A stretch of DNA of 32,010 nucleotides from Brachionus koreanus (Eukaryota > Rotifera > Eurotatoria > Ploima > Brachionidae). Below are positions 10,742 to 20,854 of the stretch, piece by piece (positions within the stretch are counted from its first letter, which is position 1; each line of letters begins with the position of its first letter). Under the pieces are notes generated by a model. That model worked only from the letters and a program-made list of their open reading frames with translations, searched no databases and was not told where the DNA came from. Location: the NCBI GenBank assembly GCA_016987375.1, contig PJRA01000272.1, forward strand, positions 628,777-660,786, given 5' to 3'. A program made the translations under genes and the position numbers.

Positions 10742-12010
10742 TTAATAAAATATAATCCAATCTAAGTGTTCCTGGGGACGACATTGTTTTGGACATTCAA
10801 TAAAAATTGCAGTAGTGTTACAGAATTTTGATAAGCCAACAAAACAATTACCAACTCGTTTACTTGGAAAAGGGTTTTGAATTTGGATATTTATTACACA
10901 ATAAACTGTCATGAATCTTTGATATTTGAGTGATTTTTTTTTAAACATAATCTGTTAAAAAAAAATTGATCATAGCCTTTTTTACTTTTTCTTTTGGGTT
11001 TATAACTGGAACCGACTTTAACCACCGAATCAAATATTTCAGTAGCCAGATTTTTATTACTTGAAACTTTAAAACCCCACATGCCACCAAGAATATTAGT
11101 ATCATGATATGGATTATCTAAAAAAGAATTTTTAAATTTTTAAAGTTGTTTTCAAAAATTTTTAATGAAAAGAAAAAATTAATTTTTTTTAAACTCGGTT
11201 AAAGAAAAATGTTGGAATAGTGAACAAAAAAATGAAAAATGGAACAGGAACTAATAAATGCCAAATGGTTAATTTTTATTATCAACAATAAAATGGTTTA
11301 TTTATTGAAAGAGATTATTTATTTAGAATTATTTAAGTTATCTAAATACCTCTCATAGTGTGTGCAATATTGTCCAAATTTAACCACTCTTGAACCGAGT
11401 CAACTTCTCTCTGCAAAATCAATGAATCCAAGTCTCTGCTCATGAAGAGGTCAACAAAATTGTCTCCAATTGGCAGAAAACGCCACATCATCGAATGGAT
11501 ATAGTCCATATCCAGAACATCTTGACTATGTTCAATACTTTTGGGTATATTGTGAATGTTGCAAAACTCTACATGGTCATTTGAACACTCAAGATTGCAT
11601 ATAATTGACTTGTCTTTTGTATTGTCATGGTAGATTCTCATTACATAATTTGGATATGATTTTTTAATCGTTTTAGTTAAATTAGAAATTAAGTTGTAGT
11701 AGCGTTTTTCTCTTCCATATAGTGAGTAAGATACTATTTTTTGATTCGGTCCTCTTTTCAGTGATTTGTACAAATTACATGTTAAAACTGTACTAGAACT
11801 TGTTTGATAGATTTTATTTCCATATTTAATTGTATAGTTTGAATTAAATGTTTTCTTGATTATTAGTTTTTCAAAGCATTTGCATTCTGGTTCAATTATT
11901 CCTATGAATTTTTGGCTGTGATTTCTTTTGATTATCAAACTTAGAGAATATTTCGGTAAAATTTTTTTGATTAATTTTTGTTTTTTGTAAAAAAATAAAA
12001 CAAATAGCAA
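10742..12010 (-). pseudogene. Glycosyltransferase-like gene, inverted copy B, broken
   Basis: The exon 1 equivalent spans 12010-11350 and the exon 2 equivalent 11117-10742, with a 232-bp intron at the same position and phase as in copy A. Exon 1 matches copy A almost base for base from IIEPECKC onward, including the DxD motif. Several defects are visible. No in-frame ATG precedes the conserved part; the frame runs back through a hydrophobic segment to a TAA. Exon 2 keeps LGGMWG, HDSLLCN, KRVGNCFVG and CPKQCRP only across different frames, with two one-base shifts in T runs and a TAA between them. Exon 2 is far more diverged from copy A than exon 1. An alternative splice using the acceptor-like T-run-AACAG near 10955 might rescue part of exon 2, but I could not build a full frame. 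Confidence 0.75.
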
Positions 12011-12046
12011 ATAAAGTAAAAAAAGAATAGTTTTTTCAAATAAAAT

Positions 12047-12462
12047 TTTTTAATTGCAAAAAACAGTTTGAAAAAATTCCAAAATAAATGAATGAAATAA
12101 TTGAAATTGGATATTTTGAATTATATTTTACAATTTTATTTTGAATTAAAGGTTTATTTATAGAAGTTTTAAAAAAATTCAGACACAAATTTTCAAAATA
12201 ATATATTTAAACGAGATTGATTTTTATTTGGATTTTTCAATTATTTTACTTTGTCATTTTAAAGCTTTTGTAAAACAGAAAAATGCATATTCGGATTGTT
12301 TTCAATTTTGAGCTGATTTTAATTATTAATGATAATAATAATGTAGCTTTTTAATAAAAATTTTGATTCTACAAAAAAATTTAAAATTCCATCTAAAACT
12401 GAAAAAAATTAATAAAAAGTTCTTGAACCAAAAACTTATTCTAAAGAAAAAAGATCTATTTC
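12047..12462. other. AT-rich intergenic stretch
   Basis: No feature seen between copy B and the DDE transposase relic. Confidence 0.5.
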
Positions 12463-13545
12463 TTGTTCAAAACAATTTTATGGTTAAAAAAAGCACGCAT
12501 ACTTTTAAATAATAATAATCGACCCCATTCTTTTCTAGCGAATAATGGGAAGACGCTCATTTCCTTTTCAAGTACCTTTTTGAGAAATAACTTCGATCTG
12601 ACACAGAGACTACTGCATCGAGTTGATCATCTACTCTGCAATTATTACTTAGTCGAAACCGGTTTCTTATTTTTTGATGAAAGTATACTTTTAAATAGAG
12701 GCTCAATATTAGCTTTTAAAAGGAGTGCTGGATAACTAAGTTGAGCTCTATTATTGGGTATGCAAAAAATGCTACGGAAAAGCCTATAAAGCTCATCAAA
12801 ACTTAAATGAATGCATCGACTTTGATCTTATTAAATCAAGAAAACCGAAAAATGTCCGACAACCTTATTGAAATGATGATATAATAATATATCAGGGTGT
12901 ATCTAAAAATGAAGGAAGCTTTGAAAATTGTCAAGAGCCAACTTCCAATTTTCAAGGGTTATTTAATCTCATGTTGTTTGGTTTATATGCCATAAGAAAA
13001 ATCATAATAAAAAGCTTAGATGCATTAGTCTTATAAATCTTTTTTCGCGATTATTTTATTTTTGAAGACACAATCAAAATCATATTAAAATTCCTTTCAA
13101 CTTAAACAAGCATTTAAGTATTTAACAGATCATTATAATGAAAAAGATCGCTATGAGATATTTATTGATAGAGTGTTTGAAATTCAACATTTATAAAAAC
13201 TCTTTTTTTTTTGTTTAACTATCTCAAAATATATAAGCCCAACAAAATATAATAATGTGTTTTTAAAAGATATTTGAAAGAATTTGAACCAAAAACTATT
13301 CAATATAAAGACATGATTAATGGTTGGTACTGTCCTTGCAAGAATGGAGCAAGAATAGTCGGATGCTGTTCCTTTGTAGCAAGCTTAATCTTTTATTTCA
13401 GCTGTGGAATAGATCAGATTTCTGAATTGTGATTGCATTTTCGAAATCCTCGTTATAAACGAGTAAGATGCTTAGAAACCATTTGGGGAACACAAATGCA
13501 AAATTCGTATGGGAAAGCTACATTACCCTTAAATTATTAATCTAA
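12463..13545 (+). pseudogene. Decayed DDE-type transposase with a cysteine-rich C-terminal finger
   Basis: Pieces of one protein occur in order on the plus strand with many stops: an N-terminal part at 12463-12735; YWVCKKCYGKAYKAH near 12755; a block near 12880 reading DDIIIYQGVSKNEGSF and then NFQGLFNL; and a C-terminal block at about 13290-13430 reading MINGWYCPCKNGARIVGCC and then SFVASLIFYF. The last block resembles the SWIM-like C-x-C...C-x-H finger (GARxVGCCxHVAxxIxY) at the end of a DDE transposase-like family that I recall from rotifers, molluscs and cnidarians; here the histidine is replaced by phenylalanine. The superfamily is not certain. No terminal repeats seen. Confidence 0.5.
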
Positions 13546-14022
13546 TTTATGTAGATTTTGTTTCAAAATTTGAACCATTTAATTTTTATACTTTATTAAA
13601 ATTGTTTAATTAGCAATTAAATAAAAAAAAAATATTTTTCAATTTTGTAATTTTTTTAACAAAAATAATTATTTTTAATAACGATTTTAACAAATAAAGT
13701 GTTAATCAGTCTTTTGAGGCATGAACACTACCTTGTTCATTAACCTTGAATCTACTTGAAACTGCATATTCAGATTTTTTTTAATTTTGAGCTAATTTTT
13801 TAATAATTTTTTAATTTTAATTTATTTTTTTGGAAAACGAAAAAAAGGCTAGCCAAAAATAGGCTAACGTTTCTAGCCATAGTTGCCGATTTTGGTCGAC
13901 CAAGCGTTCGTTTACCAGCATCAATACTCATGAATGTCAAGGCGATTGAAACTCAAACTAGCATTAATATTTTATTTAAAAAAAATAAATTTAGATTTAG
14001 ATTTCAAATAAGAAAGTTTAAA
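13546..14022. other. Intergenic stretch
   Basis: AT-rich, with one GC-richer patch at about 13845-13935 (GGCTAGCC, GGTCGACC) that has no assigned role. No gene seen. Confidence 0.45.
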
Positions 14023-14327
14023 TTATTTAAAATAATTCATATACACAGGCCTCTGATCTTTTTCAAAAATAAATTCTGTAAAATTTTTATTCAAACCAGT
14101 TCCAGAAAAATCTAATTCTTTTTGTTGTCCATTTTCCAAATCATCGTTTTCATTAGAATAATCATATTCACTGCTATAGTCTTCAAAATCAATTGCTTGA
14201 TCTAAAATTAATTGAGAATTATATTTTCTTGGCAAAGCTAAAAAAAATTTTATAATCTTAAAATCAAATTTAATTAAAAAATACCAATTAAATTCAAACA
14301 AATTAAATATATAAGATAAATGTTCAT
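14023..14327 (-). CDS. Small secreted acidic protein, unknown
   Basis: Two exons, 14327-14285 and 14237-14023, joined across a 47-bp GT-AG intron in phase 1, give 85 residues. Exon 1 is almost exactly a signal peptide (MNIYLIYLICLNLIA). The mature part is short and acidic (DFEDYSSEYDYSNENDDLEN) with no cysteines, then a loosely hydrophobic tail to the stop after MNYFK. Intron length and phase fit the other genes here. No family recognised. A further splice at GTGTAT near the end could extend it, but I see no following exon. Confidence 0.5.
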
Positions 14328-14978
14328 TTTAAAAAGTTTTTAATTTAAAGGCTACTGTTTTAATTTACAAAATTAAGCGTATTTTATAATGAAAAATAAT
14401 TGAGTTATTTTTCGGATATTGTTAACAAAAATAACAATTGTTTATTTTCCTAAAATACCATTATAAAATTAGGATTTATATATAGAAAATTCTATATTAA
14501 AACTCTCAACATTTTTCTATTCAAATCAAAAACTAATACACAAAAAAACTGCTTTTATATTTTTATGTTTAATTTTAAGAACAAATGAATAAATTTGCTT
14601 TTTAAAAAGAAATTTAATCTACAAAAACGAATTCAGTATTTAAATAGAATTTTTCATTTTCAGCATTTAATTATTCAGTCCAGTGGTTGGCAGAATAAAA
14701 AAAAGAGTACTAAATGACAATTAATGAGTAATCTATAAATAGGTAATCAATAGATGAATCAATGGAGTATGATTCATCTATTGATTACCAATTTCAATTG
14801 TAAATTTAGTATTAAAATCAATCAAGTATATTTTGTATATTTTTTAAAATCTTAATTATTTCAATTAACGTCAGTACTGGCGATATAAAAATTAATGTTA
14901 ATAAAAACATAGAAAATGAGAAATCCAGTCAAAAAAATTTAAATAAATTTTTAGGGTCGAATTAAAAATTGATTCAAG
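14328..14978. other. Intergenic stretch holding a perfect hairpin
   Basis: AT-rich, apparently between two divergent transcription units. It contains the 20-bp hairpin listed separately at 14742-14789. No gene seen. Confidence 0.4.
14742..14789. repeat. Perfect 20-bp inverted repeat with an 8-base loop
   Basis: The arm GGTAATCAATAGATGAATCA (14742-14761) is followed by the loop ATGGAGTA and the exact reverse complement (14770-14789). It is mixed sequence and not a simple A/T run. Role unknown. Confidence 0.85.
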
Positions 14979-15125
14979 ATTTTAAAATCACTCAGACTTC
15001 CTAAAACATCCTTTGTTAAATCTAATTTAAATTATAATTATAATTATGCCGAAGATTCAAAACATAATATTTATTTAACCAAAGAATTTGAGCTGTTTCT
15101 CATTGAATTTATCAAAGAAAAATAA
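14979..15125 (+). CDS. Candidate terminal exon of an unidentified small gene
   Basis: After an AAG acceptor at 14976-14978 the frame runs 48 codons to TAA, with protein-like content (ILKSLRLPKTSFVKS, DSKHNIYLTKEFELFLIEF). A TGA at 14970 closes the frame just upstream, so it would need splicing from an earlier exon, which I could not find. The codon mix is better than in the flanks. It lies 240 bp before the SWSAP1-like start, in another frame, and is probably separate from it. Confidence 0.28.
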   Translation: MLKSLRLPKTSFVKSNLNYNYNYAEDSKHNIYLTKEFELFLIEFIKEK

Positions 15126-15365
15126 TCAACTAAAATTAATTTAATTTTGTTAATTTGGTTAATTCATTTTTTAATTTTAATATTGAAAATTGTTTTTAAA
15201 TTTTTGTTAAATAAGCAAAAACGTAAATAGATAAAGCATAAATTTAATTTTTTTATGTAATCAAATATATTTCAAAGACAAATATAAAATGCTCCTTTTA
15301 TTTGGTCATAATGCAAATATTTTAGCTGCTTTTTAAGTTTCAAAATTGATCTAAATTAAAAAAAA

Positions 15366-16263
15366 ATGGAATATTCAGTTTTGAATCTAATGTTTCCAAT
15401 TCAGTCGTTAGAAAAATTAACTGATAAAAAAGATGAGTTATGCCGACTTGGAGAGCAAGAGATGAATTTCTCAAAAAGTCTTTTATTTTTTGGTGAAAAT
15501 TCAATTTTCAAAATATCGCTTTTATTCCAATCATGTCTCTCTTCTGCAAACGTTGATCAAACTAGAGAAGTAATTTACATTCGCAGAGAAGATTTAAAAT
15601 CAATTCCACTTTTTGTACACAACATGCCAAAGCCTACGAATGACAAACTTCTCAAGCAAATTAAATTCAAGTGAGTAGGTATCTAAAAAAAATCTTTTTT
15701 CTTTAATTTTTAATTTTTTTAAAGATATTTTCAAACAAGCGAGCAGCTAATTGAATATTTAGCAGAAATGCATCTTAATTCAAAGGCTCCATCTCACATT
15801 GTTATCGAAGACTTGATTGAATTTATTGACATACAAAAGCATGAGCAGGTATATTTTTAAAAAAGTTTAGATTGATTAATTAATTTTGTCGATTCAAGGA
15901 ACTCGACTGTGTAAGACAAAATTTACTTATCAGTTCTCATATAAAAAATGTACTTGATTACTTAAACACGATATCGTATGTTGACAATCAAGATTTTATT
16001 TTTGTTTTGAAATTTTTATTTTTGTGTTTAGGAATTGTACTTGTATTGTTGGTTCTAGACAAAAAGGAGAAGAAGAAAATCGTCTAAAATATCTATTTGA
16101 TTCATATTGTACAATTAATACCATTGATAAAGACATACTGTATGAAATTGTTTATAAAAATAGTCAAAATGAAAACTTGGAATACACTTTAAAATTTGAA
16201 AATCGAGATTCCGATTTATGCATTTATCATGTTAGTCAAAAAGAAAAAAAACTTTGTTTCTAA
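15366..16263 (+). CDS. SWSAP1: SWSAP1-like RAD51-paralogue (homologous recombination)
   Basis: Four exons in frame, 15366-15670, 15725-15848, 15899-15975 and 16032-16263, give 245 residues (human SWSAP1 has 229). The order of elements matches SWSAP1: a strand SLLFFGENSIFKISLLF where the P-loop sits (residues 39-54); then VIYIRREDLKSIP; then LLKQIKFKYFQTSEQLIEYL, the family's LQKIxFxY segment; then HIVIEDLIEFI as the Walker B strand; a long helix; and a strand CTCIVGSRQKGEEE. SWSAP1 pairs with the SWIM-finger protein SWS1/ZSWIM7 and supports RAD51 filament assembly; no SWS1 gene is in this window. The P-loop is degenerate: G43 and K49 remain, but the glycine before the lysine is F48 and the T/S after it is I50. 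The gene converges on the secreted-protein gene ending at 16337, with only 73 bp between stops. Confidence 0.72.
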
Positions 16264-16274
16264 TAATCTGCTAC

Positions 16275-16280
16275 AATAAA
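16275..16280 (+). promoter_or_regulatory. Polyadenylation signal of the SWSAP1-like gene
   Basis: AATAAA begins 12 bases after the stop. On the other strand AATAAA at 16309-16304 could serve the convergent gene, so the two 3' ends nearly overlap. Confidence 0.45.
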
Positions 16281-16336
16281 AAATTTAAACCAAAATTTTT
16301 TTTTTTATTAATATTTGCTTAAAATGATTAATTAAT

Positions 16337-17084
16337 TTAAAAAAATTCAACAAAAATAAGCAAAAAAAAAAGAATAGTTTTGTTAACTACCATCTCAAAT
16401 CCATTTGAAATGCAAAAAACATCTTCGTCGTAGTATTCATAATCAATTAAAGAAGATGTTGTTGTTACAATTTTTGAAGTTGAAGCAAATGTATTGGTAT
16501 TGGTTCTAATTGTTTTACTTGAAAATGCAATGCTATTAGTTGAAGACGTAATAGCCGTAAGTAATCTTGACGTTGTAGAGATTATACTAGTTTGAACTGT
16601 TGTGCTTGTCGGTGGAAGGCTAATGCTTGTCTTATAACTAATTGCAGTTGATGTAGAGATCGAAGAGGTGCAATAGATTGACTGTGAGTAAAAGTTATAA
16701 AGTGATTGATCCAAACACTGATACTGTACCATAAGACTAATTGGTTTTGAGCTGGGATTTGGTGGTAAATTAAAAGTTCCCAAGCTAAACAATTTATACT
16801 CGTCGATCAGTTCTCTAGTAAAAATACAAGGACTTTGATTTATACAGTATCCACATAACGAAGAAATAACTTCAATTACTGAATTGGAAGAAAAATCAGG
16901 CTGATCCAAGCAATCTGGAATAGATTTACTATCTGTTCTAAATGATCCAGCCAAGTTTGTAATAAGAATAAAATCTGTCATCTTTGGACAGTACAGATTG
17001 TAGTTGGTCAGATTATAATCATTGTAGCAAATTGTTAATCCTATTAAAAGATAAAAGAATAATAAAGAAATCAAAATTTTTCAT
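16337..17084 (-). CDS. Secreted or surface cysteine-rich protein with S/T-rich stalk; start out of frame
   Basis: A single open frame of about 245 codons runs from 17074 to 16337. It begins with a clear hydrophobic signal segment (LISLLFFYLLIGLTIC). A cysteine-containing domain of about 110 residues follows (YCPK, DCLDQ, LCGYC, PCIFT, YQCLDQ). Next come about 80 residues of Ser/Thr-rich stalk, likely O-glycosylated, an acidic patch (YEYYDEDVF), and a hydrophobic C-terminal tail (ILFFLLIFVEFF) that suggests a GPI signal or membrane anchor. The domain resembles that of the protein at 19585-19963, including PCIFT...ISLMVQYQCL against SICIL...IRLLFTYDCL, and recalls SUEL/galactose-binding lectin layouts only loosely. 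The frame lacks an ATG: the ATG at 17084-17082 is one base out of frame because of a five-base A run (17077-17081). Either this is a sequence error, or the gene is damaged or starts in an unseen upstream exon. Confidence 0.6.
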
Positions 17085-19584
17085 TCAAATTTTATTTACT
17101 AATACATTAGAAAATATTATGAGAATGAGACCAAAATTTCCCAAAAAGTATATTTAATTAAAATCAGGTTTGAGATTGCTGTTAACTTTAAACTATTTAA
17201 CTAAAGGAAAATATTTTTTTTAACTTTAAGATTGGAGTAAAAAAATGTTTAAAAACCAAAAGAATTAAGTCAAATGGTTCGTGTAGATTAAAAATATTTA
17301 AAAAATTTTAAAAATTATTATTTTTATTCCGATTTAAATGATAAGTCTTGTAAAATTTATATACAATTTGAACAAAAATATTTATTTTTTTTTGATTAAT
17401 TAACACTAGAAGACCCGATTGATTATTAATAAAAATTTCAAATTAAAAAAAAAGATTCTTGATTTTTTAAAGCTATTATATATATTTTTTTATTTTTTTC
17501 AAAAATTATTTAAGTTTCAATTTTTAAAAAGTTTTAGAATTAGCAGTGCAAGATACTGTGTTTCAATTCTTAATGATGTTTTATTTTTTATCTTTTTTTT
17601 AACATTAGAAAAAATACTTAAAGTTAAAAAATTCCAACAGAGTATGCTATCCTTTGTTTCTTTATCTAGTATTTTTTAAAATATATCTATCAAAAAAAAG
17701 AAATATTTTTGTTCAAATTGTATTTGAATTTTATGAAACTTAATATCATTCTAAGTGTCATAAAAAAATACCTAATTATTTTCGTCGTCTAATTTAATTT
17801 GTTTTACTTTTCAAAATTAAAATTGAATTTATCAATTAAATTAACTAGAATTTAACTAGAATTAATTTAAGTAAAAAAGACTGCAATTTGAGGATACCTT
17901 TAAAACACACACACAAACACCAATTTTTTTTAAAGGGTAAATAATGGTATGCAGTCCACTCTTAAGTCGAGATCCATAAATTCACGACTTTTAAAAAAGG
18001 TGTTTGAGTGTGTGTCGGGATAAATCAAAAGTATTTAATGGTGTGCAATAAACCGAGAAAATAAAAAATGATATCTCACACAAGACGTTTTAAATAAAAA
18101 TTCAATTTGGACTGAAAAATATTTACCGATTCTTATAGATATATACGTGTTGTTATAACCTATTGATTTATCTCAATAAAAATGAATAATTCAAATTATT
18201 CAAAATTTTGAAAAATACAGCATTGTGAATTTTGGAACCAACACTAATATTTAAAATTAAAATTACTTTTTCTTTGAGCCTAAAATTTATCAAACAAAGT
18301 TTGTATCACCCAAATTTAGTTTCTGTAGAAGCTCTGCAAATATGCAAAATAGCATGTGTAGTAGAAAATAATTATAACCAAATTAAACAATTTTTGCAAA
18401 AAACTTTTTTTAATTTTGAATATTTGATTTTGTTTTTTGTACTGAAATTCACAGTTCTAACAATACTAACCAAAGTTTCGAATGAAATGATCTTCCTTTT
18501 AATAAATGTATCAAATTAGAGTTTTTTTTTTAAATTTAATTTTATATAAACATGTAACTAAAATAGGAAAAATTACACATGACTATTACTAGAAGTTATT
18601 TTTATTCGTCTGAAGAAATTTGGATAATTTAATTTATTTTTTAAATAAATCAATCTATATTATTTAATAAAAAAATTTAAATTTTATACTTATCACAATT
18701 TTTACTGGACTTTCTATTTAAAATATAATAATCATATTATATTTAAATATATTTAAATTTCAATTAGAAACACTTAAATAAATAAGGATCTCTTTGGATG
18801 CTTATTACATCATATTTTATTACGTTTTTTTTTAAACAGAAAAGCTAGAATATTAAAATCAATTTTTTAACTTAAGAAGTTTGTTAAAGACAGGCTAAAA
18901 TGCATAGATAATCCTATAAATTAAGTTTGCTTATTCCTGAAATAAAATTAAAATCTTGCTTTTTAGCCTTTTTAATATTTAAGTCCTATTTAAAATTTAG
19001 AAAAAATAATTTTGAAGATCTTTTAGAATCCTATTAGAATAATTTTATGAAAAAATTTATTATAATTGGTAAAATTGATTCATTTGATTAATATCTAGCT
19101 AATAAATTTTATCTTAAAAAGCTTTTAAAACAATTATTAAAAGCTTTTTCTTTAAATAAAAATTTACACTTAAAAAAACCAGTGATAAGAGAATTAAACT
19201 AATTTATTTATTAAAAAAGAATTGATAATATAATAATTATATAAAATGTTTCTACCTGAGATTGACATGAATAAATTGATGATGACAAACAAAGATTGTA
19301 GAAAATATTTTATTTTTTTTTCATTAAAAATCATTTTTTCATTATAAAATTTCTGCAATTAGCAAATTCTTAAGCAATAAGATATAAACTTGTTATATTA
19401 TGCCCAAAAAACAATTTTTTTTTAATTTAAATTTTAAATTAAGCTTTAAAATAAATAAAAAAATAGTATCGGTAAAATTAGGTAAAATTTAAATTCGTTA
19501 TTGTTTGAATTGTTTTCCAAAAATTCAAGACCTTTAAATTGAAAATATGAACACATCTTAAAAAAGATTATTATTTCTACTTAC
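17085..19584. other. Long AT-rich stretch, no confident gene
   Basis: Open frames at 17419-17679 and 18232-18519 lack ATG starts, consist mostly of F/L/I/K from A/T runs and are not supported. An imperfect CA/GT inverted repeat lies at 17906-18014. A 13-bp perfect palindromic pair (AAAAAGCTTTTAA) lies near 19117-19150. Downstream exons of the gene whose first exon is 19963-19585 should lie in the lower part, perhaps around 19250-19320, but I could not fix them. Confidence 0.45.
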
Positions 19585-19963
19585 CCAAACAATCATAAGT
19601 GAATAAAAGTCTTATAGGCAAAGAATAAATATTAGAAGGTACAGTAGAAGGCTGGAATAGACTTTTCACATATCCTTGGTCCAAAATGCATATGCTTCTG
19701 TCCGACGCTCGATTGCAGGTGTCTTGAAATGGTCGTGTATTTTCAGTAATGTTGTATGATATTAAGGTTTCACATTCTTTATTTAAAGTATCAACTGATG
19801 TAAATTGGACACTTACTGATTGAATCGATACCCCAGTGTTAGAACGACATAAAAGCTTAAATGGAGCCGTATCTTCTTTACAAATTTTTTGGACCTCTAT
19901 TCCCGTTAAGGAGTTAAAGCAAATGAAAAAAAATACAATTAATGGAATTATTTGGGCCTTCAT
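19585..19963 (-). CDS. Secreted cysteine-rich protein, first exon; 3' exons unresolved
   Basis: The exon starts at an ATG with a standard signal peptide (MKAQIIPLIVFFFICFNSL) and reads 126 codons to the donor GTAAGTAG at 19584, phase 1. The mature part has cysteines in the pattern ICKED, LLCRS, ECETL, DTCNR, ICIL and YDCL, with a final strand IRLLFTYDCL. It shares its layout with the domain of the protein encoded at 16337-17084, so the two are probably diverged paralogues in the same orientation, 2.5 kb apart. The spacing loosely recalls SUEL-type lectin domains. Reading through the donor gives a stop two codons later. A segment at 19308-19255 encoding VIINLFMSIS could be a membrane-tail exon, but this is not proven. 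Confidence 0.6.
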
Positions 19964-20846
19964 TGTTCAAACAAATTTCAGCTATAAAATTTTTTTGTTA
20001 AATAAGATGTTTTTATTTCAAAATTAAAAGGTTTTTTTCAAAATAAAGCCTTTAAAGGAGGACATATAAGTCGCTTATTTTGTATTTATTTTTATATTTA
20101 AGATAGGATTTTTAGTTTTTTAAATTGTTACTTAATTTGAATTGTATGCTGATTAAAGATGCAAATATTTATTTAATGAAAACATTATTTTAATTTTAAT
20201 TGAAAATAGTTGTGGAATATTTTTCTAAAAGATTTTACAGCCAACTTTTTATAAATCTAAAATATTTTAATTTTCAAAATTGACATTTATTTTTTAAGGA
20301 TAAATAATTTAAAAAAAAAAAACAAACTAATTAATTCTTATATCATAATCGAATTAAAAATTTAAATTTTAAATTTTTTGTTCAAGTCTAATTTTTAACA
20401 TTTTATATTCGGAATTTTCTCAAGCAATAATTTTTCATTTCTAAAGCATTTGAGTTAAAATCTAAAACTAAACTACTTTCTAAAACAAGTCAAATTTTTT
20501 TAAAATAAATTTTATTGATTAAATATTTTTTGTAAATTTTTTAATTAAAAAATTAAATTTCAAGAAAATTACGGTATTAACATCAAGCATCAATTATGAA
20601 TTGTTTTTAGGAAGCGATCGTATGGTTTCATTATTAATGGTCTAAAAACTGAACTGATCTCGAAGATCTTGTTAATCTTTTGAAAAATTAAATTTTAAAT
20701 GATTCCTTTGATTAAAACCTAATCATCAGGAATTGATAAAAACTTTTAAAACTGACAAATTATTTATAATTTGGAATATAATAAAGTTTACATCATCCAA
20801 ATAATGTCTGGTAAAGTATGAAAAATATATGAGAATAAAAATTTAG
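19964..20846. other. AT-rich intergenic stretch
   Basis: The 5' flank of the minus-strand secreted-protein gene, then featureless A/T-rich sequence up to the hAT-type element. No gene seen. Confidence 0.5.
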
Positions 20847-20854
20847 TTTCTGTC

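Noticed and set aside
17419..17679. 86-codon open frame with hydrophobic content
   Set aside because: No ATG, composed mainly of F, L, K and I from A/T runs, no splice partners.
18232..18519. 95-codon open frame
   Set aside because: No ATG. It contains a short cysteine-bearing stretch (QICKIACVVENN), but no signal peptide, family or splice sites support it.
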